The notes: a model not told the origin generated them from the letters alone. DNA of 29,817 nucleotides from Mesotaenium endlicherianum (GCA_009602735.1 WELA01013860.1:110070-139886); one strand, 5' to 3'; counted from the first letter of the stretch, positions 10,701 to 18,705 are shown. Numbers and translations are program-made.

Positions 10701-11492
10701 CGAGTTCTGCAGGAGGTGCTGAGAGCATATATTAACCAAAAACAAGATAATTGGGATGACCTGTTGCCTCAAATTCAGTTTGCGGTCAACAGTGCGGTGC
10801 ACGCGTCAACGGGCAAAACTCCTTTTGAACTCAGCCTGGGTAGAGTCCCTAAGTCTCCTCTAGATGTGCTAGGGGAATCTTTAACTCACCCTGAAGGGAT
10901 TGACAACCCGGTCTCCCTCCAGTTAACTCAGGAGTTTGCTGACACCCTGTCAGAAGTCCAACGAAACTTGCACACGGCCCAAGAAAACCAACAAAAATAC
11001 GCTAATCAACACCGTCGGGAACTGACATTTTCCAAGGGGGATTTAGTCAAACTGCATTCTCAGCACCTGTACCTCCCTGGTGTGGTCAAGAAAAAGCTTG
11101 GCCCTGTCTGGGTCGGTCCATATTCGGTGGTCCGTCGTGTCGGTCAGAATGCTTACAAACTGAACATGTCAGCTGAATACAAGGGGCACCCGGTCTTTAA
11201 TGTCTCCTTCCTGGAACCGTACATCAAAGGTGATACACTGTTCACAGGTCGGTTCCCTGTCCAACCGGGACCGGTCCCCGCTGTCCGGGACGGCGACCCT
11301 GAGGAATATGAGGTCGATGAGATTTTAGACGCTCGCTCGGTCCGTCGATCGTCTAAATATGTCATGAAATACCTCATTCGATGGAAGGGTTACGATGCCT
11401 CTGGGGACACTTGGGAGTTTAAGGACCACTTGACCAATGCCAAAGGGGCGTTGACACGGTTCCACCTTCGGGCCGCTGGAGTCCCTCCATAA
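7683..11492 (+). CDS. pol: Pol polyprotein of element B: protease, RT, RNase H, integrase, chromodomain
   Basis: The pol frame is open from 7662 and overlaps the gag end; entry by frameshift at 7683 is inferred. The first in-frame ATG is 7776, and residues here are counted from it (1238 aa). Protease: DGGA at 76-79 and VLGRSWL near 149-155. RT about 300-480: CVDYRALN, then FLDD with catalytic D442/D443. RNase H: TDAS (D589), DKEL (E639) and TDH (D664). Integrase: H805/H812, C842/C845 and catalytic D875, D936, E972 (DD35E). A GPY/F-like VGPYSVVR stands at 1113-1120. A chromodomain occupies about 1177-1230 ([15 protein letters not shown]), expected to steer integration to marked chromatin. No stop or frameshift is seen, so the enzyme set looks intact apart from the unusual protease motif. 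Confidence 0.95.
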   Translation, partial: FKRQQQSVIQSTDCEDARDSESSLAALVAGIMGPAELDSLCMPDNQIKETISNIDVQRVHTLDALVPPDVQHFFATSGEQCESQEKTVPPILLHCMIAGRKVRAFVDGGASHTFIHKDLVKRLRLPTVTQGNRKIFLGDASSIPGGVITKPIEVQLGSGIAVLTETLTFEVLNTGFYDLVLGRSWLNRHQAEVCWSRGTVKVRGASDGQTDLAPTSALPLVLCGWQMKEKKRLPEGCKLLNAMEFVKSWNQKEDRMFCLLLREVPPQPEEVVEKKVHPPEHPTAANIVAQYTDVFNMPPGLPPKREVDHRIDLLPGSQPPWQRTYGLSYLESEELKTQIAELEENGYISPSKSPYGAPILFVKKKDGSMRMCVDYRALNRITVKNKYALPRIEDLLDTLSGAKVFSKIDLKSGYHQIRIAEGDEHKTAFRTRYGHYEFNVMPFGLTNAPATFMGAMNDIFRPYLDKFVQVFLDDILIFSKDEAQHTEHLKKVLDTLRKNHLYAKMSKCDFFKESIEFLGHVVSKEGISVDPKKVQTIRDWPVPQSVSEVRSFLGLANYYRRFIENYSTKASKLTDLTKKDIGYVWGEEQQAAFQTLKDALCSAPVLAVYDPSKPVQVVTDASDFAMGAILLQPADKTTKDGKVRQEWHPVLYESMKFNPAEINYSVHDKELLAIIHVLKQWRAYLHGKAFKVITDHLALTHFQKKSKLSRRENRWSQMLEQFQVQIDYKPGKLNPADALSRRPDLQERNFSQHTVDKVLCALTSLKVKKSFLEQLRKAYLSDPTFEPSPTTGMCRATALGYKLKGGVWVTETTSGRLKLVIPNNLEIRSLLLSQAHDSLLGGHLGQAKTVGKLAKHYHWEGLPREVLKYVKSCDQCQRNKSRHTPPGGLLQPLPIPAGRWETISMDWVVSLPRTANGHDSILVVVDKLTKMVIFIPTTVKVTALETARQFYNHVVCQHGLPSNIISDRDSKFTSKFWRALMGLMGVKQLLSTANHPQTDGQTERTNRVLQEVLRAYINQKQDNWDDLLPQIQFAVNSAVHASTGKTPFELSLGRVPKSPLDVLGESLTHPEGIDNPVSLQLTQEFADTLSEVQRNLHTAQENQQKYANQHRRELTFSKGDLVKLHSQHLYLPGVVKKKLGPVWVGPYSVVRRVGQNAYKLNMSAEYKGHPVFNVSFLEPYIKGDTLFTGRFPVQPGPVPAVRDGDPEEYEVDEILDARSVRRSSKYVMKYLIRWKGYDASGDTWEFKDHLTNAKGALTRFHLRAAGVPP

Positions 11493-11540
11493 CTGTCATT
11501 TCAGTTGACACGGGAAGGTGACAGGCGGTCCTGTCTCCAT

Positions 11541-11554
11541 TTAAGTTGGAGGGG
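11541..11554 (+). other. Internal PPT-like motif between pol and ORF3
   Basis: TTAAGTTGGAGGGG repeats the core of the terminal PPT (TTAAGTTGGAGGG at 13538-13550) exactly. Counterparts stand at 3367-3381 in A and at about 23091-23103 and 23149-23162 (minus) in D. It could prime plus-strand synthesis like a central PPT, or be a scar of ORF3 acquisition. Confidence 0.6.
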
Positions 11555-11728
11555 AAAATATATGACAGTTAGTGAGCGAGAGCGATAAAAACACACTCAT
11601 ACGTTTATGTGTAGCGCATCGCAACTACGTCAACTTTTAGCAATCATCCTGTAAGGTAAACAGCAGCGAAGCCACTATACTAAATACTAACATACTTCCT
11701 GCAATCCCTATGACAAAGGTCCATATCC

Positions 11729-11759
11729 TACTAACTTGTGCCCTGGTTACATGTGCAGG
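11729..11759 (+). promoter_or_regulatory. Candidate 3' splice site immediately before ORF3 of element B
   Basis: A consensus branch point TACTAAC (11729-11735) is followed after 24 nt by TGCAG (ending 11758). The ORF3 ATG begins at 11760. Possible donors upstream are GTAAGT in the LTR (6178-6183) and GTAAGG at the gag start. Splicing would place ORF3 near the 5' end of a short mRNA, as for retroviral env. Inferred from sequence only. Confidence 0.55.
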
Positions 11760-13373
11760 ATGGCGCCCACCACACAAAAGGAGGACAGAAAGCGCAAGGC
11801 AGAAGAAGCCAGGAGGACAATGGAGCAATACCAGAAGGAGCTGGCGGCGACGTCCCTCACCAGGAGAGAACAAGAAAGGGTCCGCAAACAACAAGAGGCG
11901 GCAGAAGAGGCACAGAGGAAGAAGGATCAGGAAGCGGAAAACCTCAGGAAGGCTGAGGAGGAGAGACAGAAGAAACAGCAAGAAGAAGCGGCAGCGGCAG
12001 AAGAGGAGAAAAGGAAAAAGATTGAAGCGGACAGACAGAAGAGCTTGGCCACTTACAGGTATACTGTGGTGGGTGGCCAAAACTTCGATAACCTGAAGGA
12101 AGCATTGCTGGCAGCCCAGGAGATCAACAGGCTGGAACAGACAACACTGCTACAGAGGGAAGGAGCTGCAGCACTGGATAGGTACATCGAGACACACACT
12201 GGTGTGGTCCTCTACGAAGATTATGCCAAGATGGTGGGCTATACAGCGGAGCAGGCCCGGTATCTTGCAGATGATTCAGAGGACAAGCCGGTCCCCATAC
12301 CGGGAATAGTGGGAGATCAGAGACTCATCCGGATGGTGAGCATGCGGCCCGATAGCTTTAAGGATACGGTATTCTACCTCACACTACTGCCAGCTTACAA
12401 TGAAGTTGAGAGAAGGAGCTGGGAGTACTTGGCTAGGGAAGCAGGACAGCAGATGTTCTCTCCCCACTGGTTCCCGTGTAAACTGAGGAAGGCTGAGCAT
12501 GGACCCCAGTACTACCAGCAGCCAACAGACTGGAGGTGGATGACCGTCACAAACAAAAAGCAGGAGTGTGACCGAGCCCAACCCGACGATTTCCACTATG
12601 GCCTAGACGGCTGCCTCATCCTACCACCTCACATTGCCCCTTGGGACCCCAGGCTGAATGGCTGCCTGAGTAATGTGAATGCAGAGACCAAAGAGCACAG
12701 GAGAAGGGGGAGAGACTACTTCTCTAAGGGAAAGCATGCCTTCGTCAAATGGGCGAAGAATGCAGGCCGGATAGATATCAGCAGGCTGAAGGCCAAGCAA
12801 CCTCCCCCGCGCCCTAAGAAAGGGAGGTCAGTAGAAAACTCCATGTCTACCAGGGAGCACGACGACTTAGTGGACGAGACTCCTACCCTCTCAGAGGAGG
12901 AAGATGAGAAGGATGAGGAAGAAGAACAAGGCAGAGGAGAAGCATCAGGACCTGGTACTCAGGACCCCCAGGGGTTGGCAAGAGCGGGGCTTCCTCAGGA
13001 GCCAAGATTAGGATTATGGCATGTGACCCCGGCCCTGGAGGTAACTGAAGCGCGCACTCGCTCCCCTAGCCCACCTGCCCAAGCAGGGGAAGAAGCTGAT
13101 CTGATTGTACTTGGCAGCAGACGAAGGCAGAAAGCTGTAGAGGACAGGGGTGCCAGAAGAGGGACACGCGGGGTGGCCAGAGGTATGCCGGCCTCTCCCT
13201 TCGCTCAGGGGCATGTACCTTTTGCCAGTGTATTTCAGCATCCTACTAGAATGCCTGCCTACGTGGGGATCAACACCCAAGTGGTTGAAGAGCAGGCTAC
13301 CTTCCTTCGTTCTCCTCGAGGTCCAACTTTAAAACAAATGGGGTTCTTTAGAAGGCCAGCTGACAGACCTTGA
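11760..13373 (+). CDS. ORF3 protein of element B, unrecognised family in the env position
   Basis: 537 residues from the ATG at 11760; this start follows the acceptor-like AG directly and has a counterpart in A and D. Residues 7-95 are Glu/Lys/Arg/Gln-rich and should form a long coiled coil. Residues about 98-345 form a conserved, tryptophan-rich globular region with DYAKMVGYT, YNEVERRSWE, HWFPC, PTDWRWMT, LPPHIAPWDPRL and FSKGKHAFVKWA. PKKGRS (352-357) resembles a nuclear localisation signal. Residues 379-390 are acidic. The tail has a conserved GHVPFASVFQHPTRMPAYV motif. No signal peptide, membrane segment, zinc finger or known catalytic motif is visible, so an envelope role is unlikely. 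A chaperone, particle or chromatin-related role would be speculation. After the TGA the frame continues 21 codons with similarity to the tail of D's ORF3. Confidence 0.85.
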   Translation: MAPTTQKEDRKRKAEEARRTMEQYQKELAATSLTRREQERVRKQQEAAEEAQRKKDQEAENLRKAEEERQKKQQEEAAAAEEEKRKKIEADRQKSLATYRYTVVGGQNFDNLKEALLAAQEINRLEQTTLLQREGAAALDRYIETHTGVVLYEDYAKMVGYTAEQARYLADDSEDKPVPIPGIVGDQRLIRMVSMRPDSFKDTVFYLTLLPAYNEVERRSWEYLAREAGQQMFSPHWFPCKLRKAEHGPQYYQQPTDWRWMTVTNKKQECDRAQPDDFHYGLDGCLILPPHIAPWDPRLNGCLSNVNAETKEHRRRGRDYFSKGKHAFVKWAKNAGRIDISRLKAKQPPPRPKKGRSVENSMSTREHDDLVDETPTLSEEEDEKDEEEEQGRGEASGPGTQDPQGLARAGLPQEPRLGLWHVTPALEVTEARTRSPSPPAQAGEEADLIVLGSRRRQKAVEDRGARRGTRGVARGMPASPFAQGHVPFASVFQHPTRMPAYVGINTQVVEEQATFLRSPRGPTLKQMGFFRRPADRP

Positions 13374-13515
13374 GGACTGTCCAGATCTAGATCCAAATCT
13401 CAGTCTCCTGATCTTGAAGCCCCAGGAACAACCCCCTAGGTGACAGGCTGAAGAGGCAGTCAGTGGGGGAGGCTGGTCAGGTTCAGTTCCCTAACCAAAA
13501 ACTTCTGCAGTTTAA

Positions 13516-13551
13516 TGTTGTCGAGGCGACAACAAGTTAAGTTGGAGGGAT
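13516..13551 (+). promoter_or_regulatory. Hairpin plus PPT before the 3' LTR of element B
   Basis: TGTTGTCG-AGG-CGACAACA (13516-13534) followed by TTAAGTTGGAGGGAT, ending at the LTR boundary at 13551. The purine-rich stretch is the plus-strand primer. Identical to the copy before LTR1. Confidence 0.75.
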
Positions 13552-14261
13552 TGTAATGAATAGTAGATATAATATTCATTTATATACAATATTTGTTAAA
13601 GTTCAGCCTACTGAACTTTGTGTAGTATTGAGTCTGCTGGATTTTATATAATTATCAGTTTAAGGGCATAGCCGCAAGCAGCAGGCTGAAACCAACTTAA
13701 GTCAGGTTGCTGACACATTCTTTGACGGCCAGCTGACTTCCGTACTCGGTAGCAGCAAACTGCCTCGATATGCATCTAAGTGTGGTATGCTAGATGAATG
13801 GCCAGATGACATCCCTATAATGGATGGCGATTCGGGATGATGGAAGATGGCGGTGGATTTGGTTAACCGAGGTCCTACCAACGTGGTTAACTCCCGGGTA
13901 GGCGGTGCCATCGCACTGACCGTTGAACAGTAAACTCATTCCATGTACATATGCTAGGCATTGCTCTCGAGTTCGGCATTCGGAAACGAGGCCAACTCTC
14001 TTGTACAGCTTACTGAGAGAGCTCTGAATCCAAGGCGAGAAGCCATTGATAAGCACTGTCTTCTAACCTTGCTTATGTATGAGTTTACTGATTGCATTAT
14101 TGATGCTAGTTTACTTGCATTTGACTTACGAGTATTATTCACTGCTAGTGTGTTGTCCTTTGCCGTTTAATCAGGTAACGGAAAATACCATAAAGATTAC
14201 TTGCTGATGTAAAGATCTTTATTCATTATTAATCGCCTATTTGGTAAGTTGATTCATGTCA
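13552..14261 (+). repeat. LTR2, 3' LTR of element B (710 bp)
   Basis: Starts TGTAATGAATAG and ends TTGATTCATGTCA. The first 470 bp are identical to LTR1. From 14022 on it differs at about 16 positions, and the TATAAAG seen in LTR1 is TGTAAAG here. Two indels (a missing T in GATTGCAT and an extra A in GGAAAATACC) are shared only with LTR3 of element C. The 5 bp after it are CCCGC. Confidence 0.92.
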
Positions 14262-14988
14262 CCCGCAGCGGTTTGTGGTCTGCGTGCGATCGGTCGCGGG
14301 GCCCTGCGACGGGCCGAGTTTGGCTCAGCGCGACCTTGAGGCGACCCTGAGCGACTCCTCGCAAAAGTGTGCGAGTCGGACGACAACACATTTTGCGTGC
14401 GACTGAAATCGACCTCTCGCGACGAAATTGTGCGAGCTACGGGCGGCTGGAAGGCAGGACGAGCGCCTTCAAGTCAGGATTGTATCAATGCAGGTACAGT
14501 CGGATTCAACTAGAGGCTGGAAGGCAACGATGCAGGCGAGCGGCTGTAGTGACATTTCACTATTGATGAATTGAAGCAGCGCCCCATAAATGGAGCTGCG
14601 TCATACCCCTACTTCATTTTTCGTCACACAAACTCGGCCTGACAGAAGTGTGGCGAGGCTTGGCCTGAATTTGCCTCCTCTTGCACTCACTAGGCGTGTT
14701 AACAACAGTGATAATAAGGTCGCGGGTGTGGGCGCTCTGATGAAAGCGTGCTTCTTTTGCAGAAAAGCAATGGGAGGATGGGGGATGGGGCTGGGCAGAA
14801 CGTTAAAGGCCGCCATGGCTGAAAGGAGAGGAAGAGCGGCTCAGGCGAGTTTCTTTTTCAAGGCGTGCTTCTTCCTACTGTCCCTGACATAGAGATGCAC
14901 GCGTGTTATAAATTGGTTGCTTGCTGCTTTCTTCTGCACTGTAGCAGATGCGCTGTAGTAGATTCTTGCGATGTTCAGAAAGACGGCT
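14262..14988. other. GC-rich unassigned DNA between inverted LTRs
   Basis: 727 bp without similarity to the surrounding elements, so it may be host DNA. The first 200 bp are rich in GCGAC words, including two adjacent 11-bp units GCGACCTTGAG/GCGACCCTGAG. A TATAAAT at 14907-14913 is followed by a pyrimidine-rich stretch and could be a core promoter reading right, into LTR3. The open frame at 14590-14892 (100 codons) has no recognisable features and I do not call it a gene. Flanking bases suggest the whole segment has been inverted. Confidence 0.5.
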
Positions 14989-15669
14989 TGAAATAAATCG
15001 ACTTACCAAAGAGGCGATTAGCAATTAATAAAGATCTTTATATCAGCAAGTAATCTTCATGGTATTTTCCGTTAACTGAATAAACGGCAAAGGACAACAC
15101 ACTAGCAGTGAATAATACTCGTAAGTCAAATGCGAGTAAACTAGCATCAATAATGCAATCAGTAAACTCATACATAAGCAAGGTTGGAAGACAGTGCGTA
15201 TCAATGGCTTCTCGCCTTGGATTCACATCTCTCTCAATAAGCTGTACAAGAGAGTTGGCCTCGTTTCCGAATGCCGAACTCGAGAGCAATGCCTAGCATA
15301 TGTACATGGAATGAGTTTACTGTTCAACGGTCAGTGCGATGGCACCGCCTACCCGGGAGTTAACCACGTTGGTAGGACCTCGGTGAACCAAATCCACCGC
15401 CATCTCCCATCATCCTGAATCGCCATCCATCATAGGGATGTCATCTGGCCATTCATCTAGCATACCACACTTAGATGCATATCGAGGCAGTTCGCTGCTA
15501 CCGTGTACGGAAGTCAGCTGGCCGTCAAAGAATGTGTCAGCAACCTGACTTAAGTTGGCTTCAGCCTGCTGCTTGCGGCTGTGCCCTTAAACTGATAATT
15601 ATATAAAATCCAGCAGACTCAATACTACACAAAGTTCAGTAGGCTGAACTTAAATAACTATTATATTTA
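14989..15669 (-). repeat. LTR3, truncated 3' LTR of element C
   Basis: In LTR sense it ends ...GATTTATTTCA at 14989. It lacks the first ~38 bp, including the TG end, because of the internal deletion, joining pol sequence at about 15669. It is inverted relative to LTR2 and shares two indels with it. Confidence 0.88.
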
Positions 15670-15829
15670 TATTGCTGATGGTCTCCTTTATCTGGTTGTC
15701 AGGCATGCATAGTGTATCCAGTTCAGCAAGACCCATAATACCTGCTATGAGGGCAGCTAGTGACGATTCACTAACTCTAGCATCCTCACAGTCAGTAGAC
15801 TGGATTACTGATTGTTGCTGTCTTTTAAA
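15669..15829 (-). pseudogene. pol: Pol start remnant of element C
   Basis: After the slippery heptamer (15829-15823) the pol frame is open and matches the first ~50 codons of element B Pol (STDCEDA...[12 protein letters not shown]), ahead of the protease active site. It is then cut by the deletion and runs into LTR sequence. Confidence 0.8.
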
Positions 15830-17283
15830 GGCTGGTCTTTTCTCTCGACCTTCGGAAGGTGCTTGACTGGACACTGTTCTCTGTCGTGGCCCAACTGCTG
15901 ACAATGGTAGCGAGTGGATTTTGCTGAGGCTGGTCTCGGCTTAGTCCTACCACCACCTCTTCCATAGCCGCCTGGAGAGAAACCACCTCTACCTCTAGAC
16001 TGTATAGCATTATACTCATACTCATATTCATCACCGTGATCATCCTCAGCCCGGTCTCCTTCAATAGCATTGTAGGAACCGTGGGGCTTCTTGACAATCT
16101 TAGACACCAAAGCATTACTCTGGCGCTTGTGATTGAATTGCTGCTGATCCCAGGCATCTGCATCCTGGATCAAGTCAGCCAGTTTCTCATACTTTTTCTC
16201 AGCAAAATGACCAGAGACTTCGGATTTCAAGCCATACCTCAAGAATGCCATCCTATACCGCTTTGGCAAGTCTGGCTGCTTCATCATGTTCTCTTAAAAC
16301 TTTTGAGCAAACTCAGCAACTAAAGTGGTCTGCTTCAGTGTTAGGGAGATCATCGCAAAGATAGCTTTCTCCTGCTGGTTGATGACGTCAAACTTCTCAT
16401 GCAACTTCTCGACAAACTCTACCCACGTAGGGTCACCGAGTTGCTGAGCCTTACGCTCTCCTTTCCAGTATAGCCACCAGTCTGCGGCACTGCCTTTCAG
16501 TAGCGCAACAGTGTGCCTGACCTTCTCGTAATCTTGTAGTTCTGGGTAGTTCTCCAGCCACTGCTCAACATCCGCGAGAAACTTGATCAGGTAATATTTT
16601 CTGTTTCCCTCAGGGTCATAGTCCTGGGGAGGTTTCGGCTTGGGCTTACTAGGCCCTCTGCCACCACCACCAGTGGTTTGAGAACCCAGTTGGTCTCTGT
16701 CCCGCAGTAGAGACATTATGATTCTTTTGTCCTCCTGTTGGGACTGATACATGGTCGCCATTTGGGACTGCATTTGAACGAACAATACTCCCAAGTCTAC
16801 ACTCTGAGGTGGGAGTCTAGCAAATGCAGCAGCAGCAGTGGCATGTACTCGTTGAGTAGTGTCATCAACCGTCCCTCTTGCTCCAGCAGCAGCAATTCCT
16901 GCCGCATTCAGCGGGTCACGAATTTGACCTAGGGGTACATTGAGTTGTACAGCTGGAGGTGGGTTCAGATCATTGGCCCTTGATGCCATAAGTTCTTCGA
17001 CAGTGCGCTCATCTGTTGGTTGTCCGTCCCACCTTTCTGTATCTTCAGCGGCTTTTGCTAAATGTTCAGCTTCTAATCTGGCTCTCTCCTCCTCAGCTTG
17101 CTGTGCTGTAATTGCGGCAATAGCAGCTGTCTCATTTGCAGCCTCTCTAGTTGCAGTATCTGCCACTGCTTCAGAATAGGTACAGGTTTCCGCTACATGG
17201 CTTTCCGCCTGGTTTTCGACATTCTCGTTATCCTGGTTCTCCATGTCTCGGGAGTGGCTAGTTTGAGACCTTGTCCTTACCAT
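15805..17283 (-). pseudogene. gag: Gag of element C with one premature stop
   Basis: Exactly the same length as the intact gag of B (1479 nt) and colinear with it, ending at the same place relative to the slippery site. A TAA at about 16290-16292 replaces the CAA after QKF (residue 330), cutting the capsid domain. The zinc knuckle reads RYHC instead of CYHC, so the first metal ligand is lost, as in D. The RGG stretch and Ala/Glu-rich N-terminus are present. Apart from these two sites the protein would be full length. Confidence 0.88.
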
Positions 17284-17304
17284 ACAAAGAAGACTGTGAT
17301 AATA

Positions 17305-17316
17305 GCTCCGATACCA
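17305..17316 (-). other. Primer binding site of element C
   Basis: Reads TGGTATCGGAGC on the minus strand, one base after the LTR end, identical to that of element B. Confidence 0.85.
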
Positions 17317-17317
17317 C

Positions 17318-17992
17318 TGAACTGAATCGACTTACCAAATAGGCGATTAACAATTAATAAAGATCTTTATATCAGCAAGTAATCTTTATGGTATTTCCGT
17401 TAACTGCTTAAACAGCAAAGGACAACTCACTAGCAGTGAATAATACTCGTAAGTCAAATGCGAGTAAACTAGCATCAATAATGCAAATCAGTAAACTCAT
17501 ACATAAGCAAGGTTAGAAGATAGTGCATATCAATGGCTTCTTGCCTTGGATTCAGATCGCTCTCAGTAAGCTGTACAAGAGAGTTGGCCTCGTTTCCGAA
17601 TGCCGAACTCGAGAGCAATGCCTAGCATATGTACATGGAATGAGTTTACTGTTCAACGGTCAGTGCGATGGCACCGCCTACCCGGGAGTTAACCACGTTG
17701 GTAGGACCTCGGTTAACCAAATCCACCGCCATCTTCCATCATCCCGAATCGCCATCCATTATAGGGATGTCATCTGGCCATTCATCTAGCATACCACACT
17801 TAGATGCATATCGAGGCAGTTCGCTGCTACCGAGTACGGAAGTCAGCTGGCTGTCAAGAATGTGTCAGCAAGCTGACTTAAGTTGGCTATGATGTGTTGG
17901 CAGACAATACTACACAAAGTTCAGTAGGCTGAACTTAGTTGACTGTTATATTTAAATGAATATTATATCTACTAATATACTGATTCATTACA
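17318..17992 (-). repeat. LTR4, 5' LTR of element C (675 bp)
   Basis: In LTR sense it starts TGTAATGAATCAG (17992) and ends CGATTCAGTTCA (17318). It has the conserved core, the 7-bp-stem hairpin near its start and GTAAGT near its end. It lacks a stretch of about 40 bp near 17890 that other copies have. Confidence 0.9.
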
Positions 17993-18186
17993 GCGGGAAA
18001 CTTGTCACTCATACTCGATCAGTGGTCATTTTTGACTTTGTGAGGGGGCGACGAATTGGCCCGGACCAAACGACCACACACGACACCGTCGCATCGACAC
18101 CACTAAATGACAAACAGCAACTCATCGACGCCACAAACCCCGGAAACTTCAATACACGAGCGAGGGTCGAACGAACTCACCTTGTT
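17993..18186. other. Short unassigned stretch between elements C and E
   Basis: 194 bp bounded by the C LTR and the E LTR. Moderately GC-rich, no gene seen, no similarity to the elements; probably host DNA. Its first five bases GCGGG and last five TTGTT are the likely target-site sequences of C and E respectively. Confidence 0.5.
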
Positions 18187-18689
18187 TGTAGTGAAACAGA
18201 TAGATAAAGTACTTAGTGAAATTTAATACTTTATCTATTCAAGACAAGGATCTGTGAACACAAGTGGTAGCTTCTTGAAAGAGAGATGGCTTCTTGAAAG
18301 TTAATATATTTCTGGATTTTGGCAAGTACAAGAGACATTATGGAATGTCTTTCTTTATTCTAGCTCTTGTTTATATACTTGCTACATAAGTAATTTCTAG
18401 GAAGGTGTATGTTGATGTGTTGGCACCCAACACATCCCAAAACTTGCCACCTCTTTTTAGAATAATGTACACATGTCCTTTTGACCTTAAAATGGCACAT
18501 TTGACTTTTGCCACGTGGAGTTCTTCTAGGTCTTTCCTCTAACTTAGAAATTGCCTTAGAAGGTTCAAAGGACATGAACCAAGTCACTAGAGTACCTATT
18601 CACACTTGAATCCACACAATACTACTCCAAATATATTTGAAAACGTTAACATATATGCAAACTAATATGTAATAACTCAAATCACTACA
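18187..18689 (-). repeat. 3' LTR of element E (503 bp)
   Basis: Terminal inverted repeats TGTAGTGA/TCACTACA (8 bp, perfect) with TG...CA ends. On the minus strand it is preceded by a G-tract PPT. A TATATAAAC (18377-18369) is followed about 10 nt later by AATAAA (18359-18354), consistent with promoter and polyadenylation signals around R. It is AT-rich, unlike the LTRs of A-D. Confidence 0.85.
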
Positions 18690-18705
18690 TCACCCCCCCG
18701 ACAGA
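18690..18705 (-). other. PPT of element E
   Basis: On the minus strand a run of seven G (18699-18693) followed by TGA directly precedes the LTR start TGTAGTGA. This is the expected plus-strand primer. Confidence 0.75.

Larger units (their letters stand above)
11493..11759 (+). other. Pol-ORF3 spacer of element B
   Basis: 267 bp without a gene. It carries a PPT-like TTAAGTTGGAGGGG at 11541-11554, only about 50 bp after the pol stop, and ends in the splice-acceptor-like sequence before ORF3. Homology with element D runs through the PPT-like motif and about 20 bp beyond (GACAGTTAGTGA) and is then lost, marking the boundary of the diverged ORF3 module. Confidence 0.65.
5485..14261 (+). mobile_element. 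Element B: nearly complete Ty3/gypsy chromovirus with an extra ORF3 (8777 bp)
   Basis: Order: 5' LTR (5485-6194), PBS (6196-6207), gag (6229-7707), pol in the -1 frame (to 11492), ORF3 (11760-13373), PPT, 3' LTR (13552-14261). All three coding regions are open, making this the best-preserved copy and possibly the only one encoding all proteins. The LTRs are mosaic (identical for 470 bp, then about 7% different), so their divergence cannot be used simply as an insertion clock. No target duplication is expected at the left because the element shares that LTR with A. Confidence 0.93.
14989..17992 (-). mobile_element. Element C: internally deleted relative of A/B (LTR-gag-pol start-LTR)
   Basis: On the minus strand the order is 5' LTR (17318-17992), PBS (17305-17316), gag (17283-15805), pol start (15829-15669) and a 3' LTR cut at its 5' end (15669-14989). 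All of pol beyond about 50 codons after the frameshift site, ORF3, the PPT and about 38 bp of LTR are missing in one deletion. The element has no enzymes of its own and could move only in trans. Direct flanks (CGGCT, GCGGG) do not match, but GCGGG is the reverse complement of the CCCGC after LTR2. Confidence 0.88.

Noticed and set aside
11760..13373. ORF3 as a retroviral envelope protein
   Set aside because: Position fits, but there is no signal peptide, no hydrophobic membrane segment and no cysteine pattern; the protein is mostly charged.
14590..14892. 100-codon ORF in the unassigned GC-rich segment
   Set aside because: No recognisable domain, no homologous copy in the window and no codon-level evidence; length is compatible with chance.
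14984..17997. Ordinary target-site duplication around element C
   Set aside because: The direct flanks CGGCT and GCGGG do not match; the relation appears only if 14262-14988 is inverted, which is reported as a finding.
18693..18699. C7/G7 run as a quadruplex or regulatory tract
   Set aside because: A single short run directly at an LTR start is fully explained as the PPT of element E.
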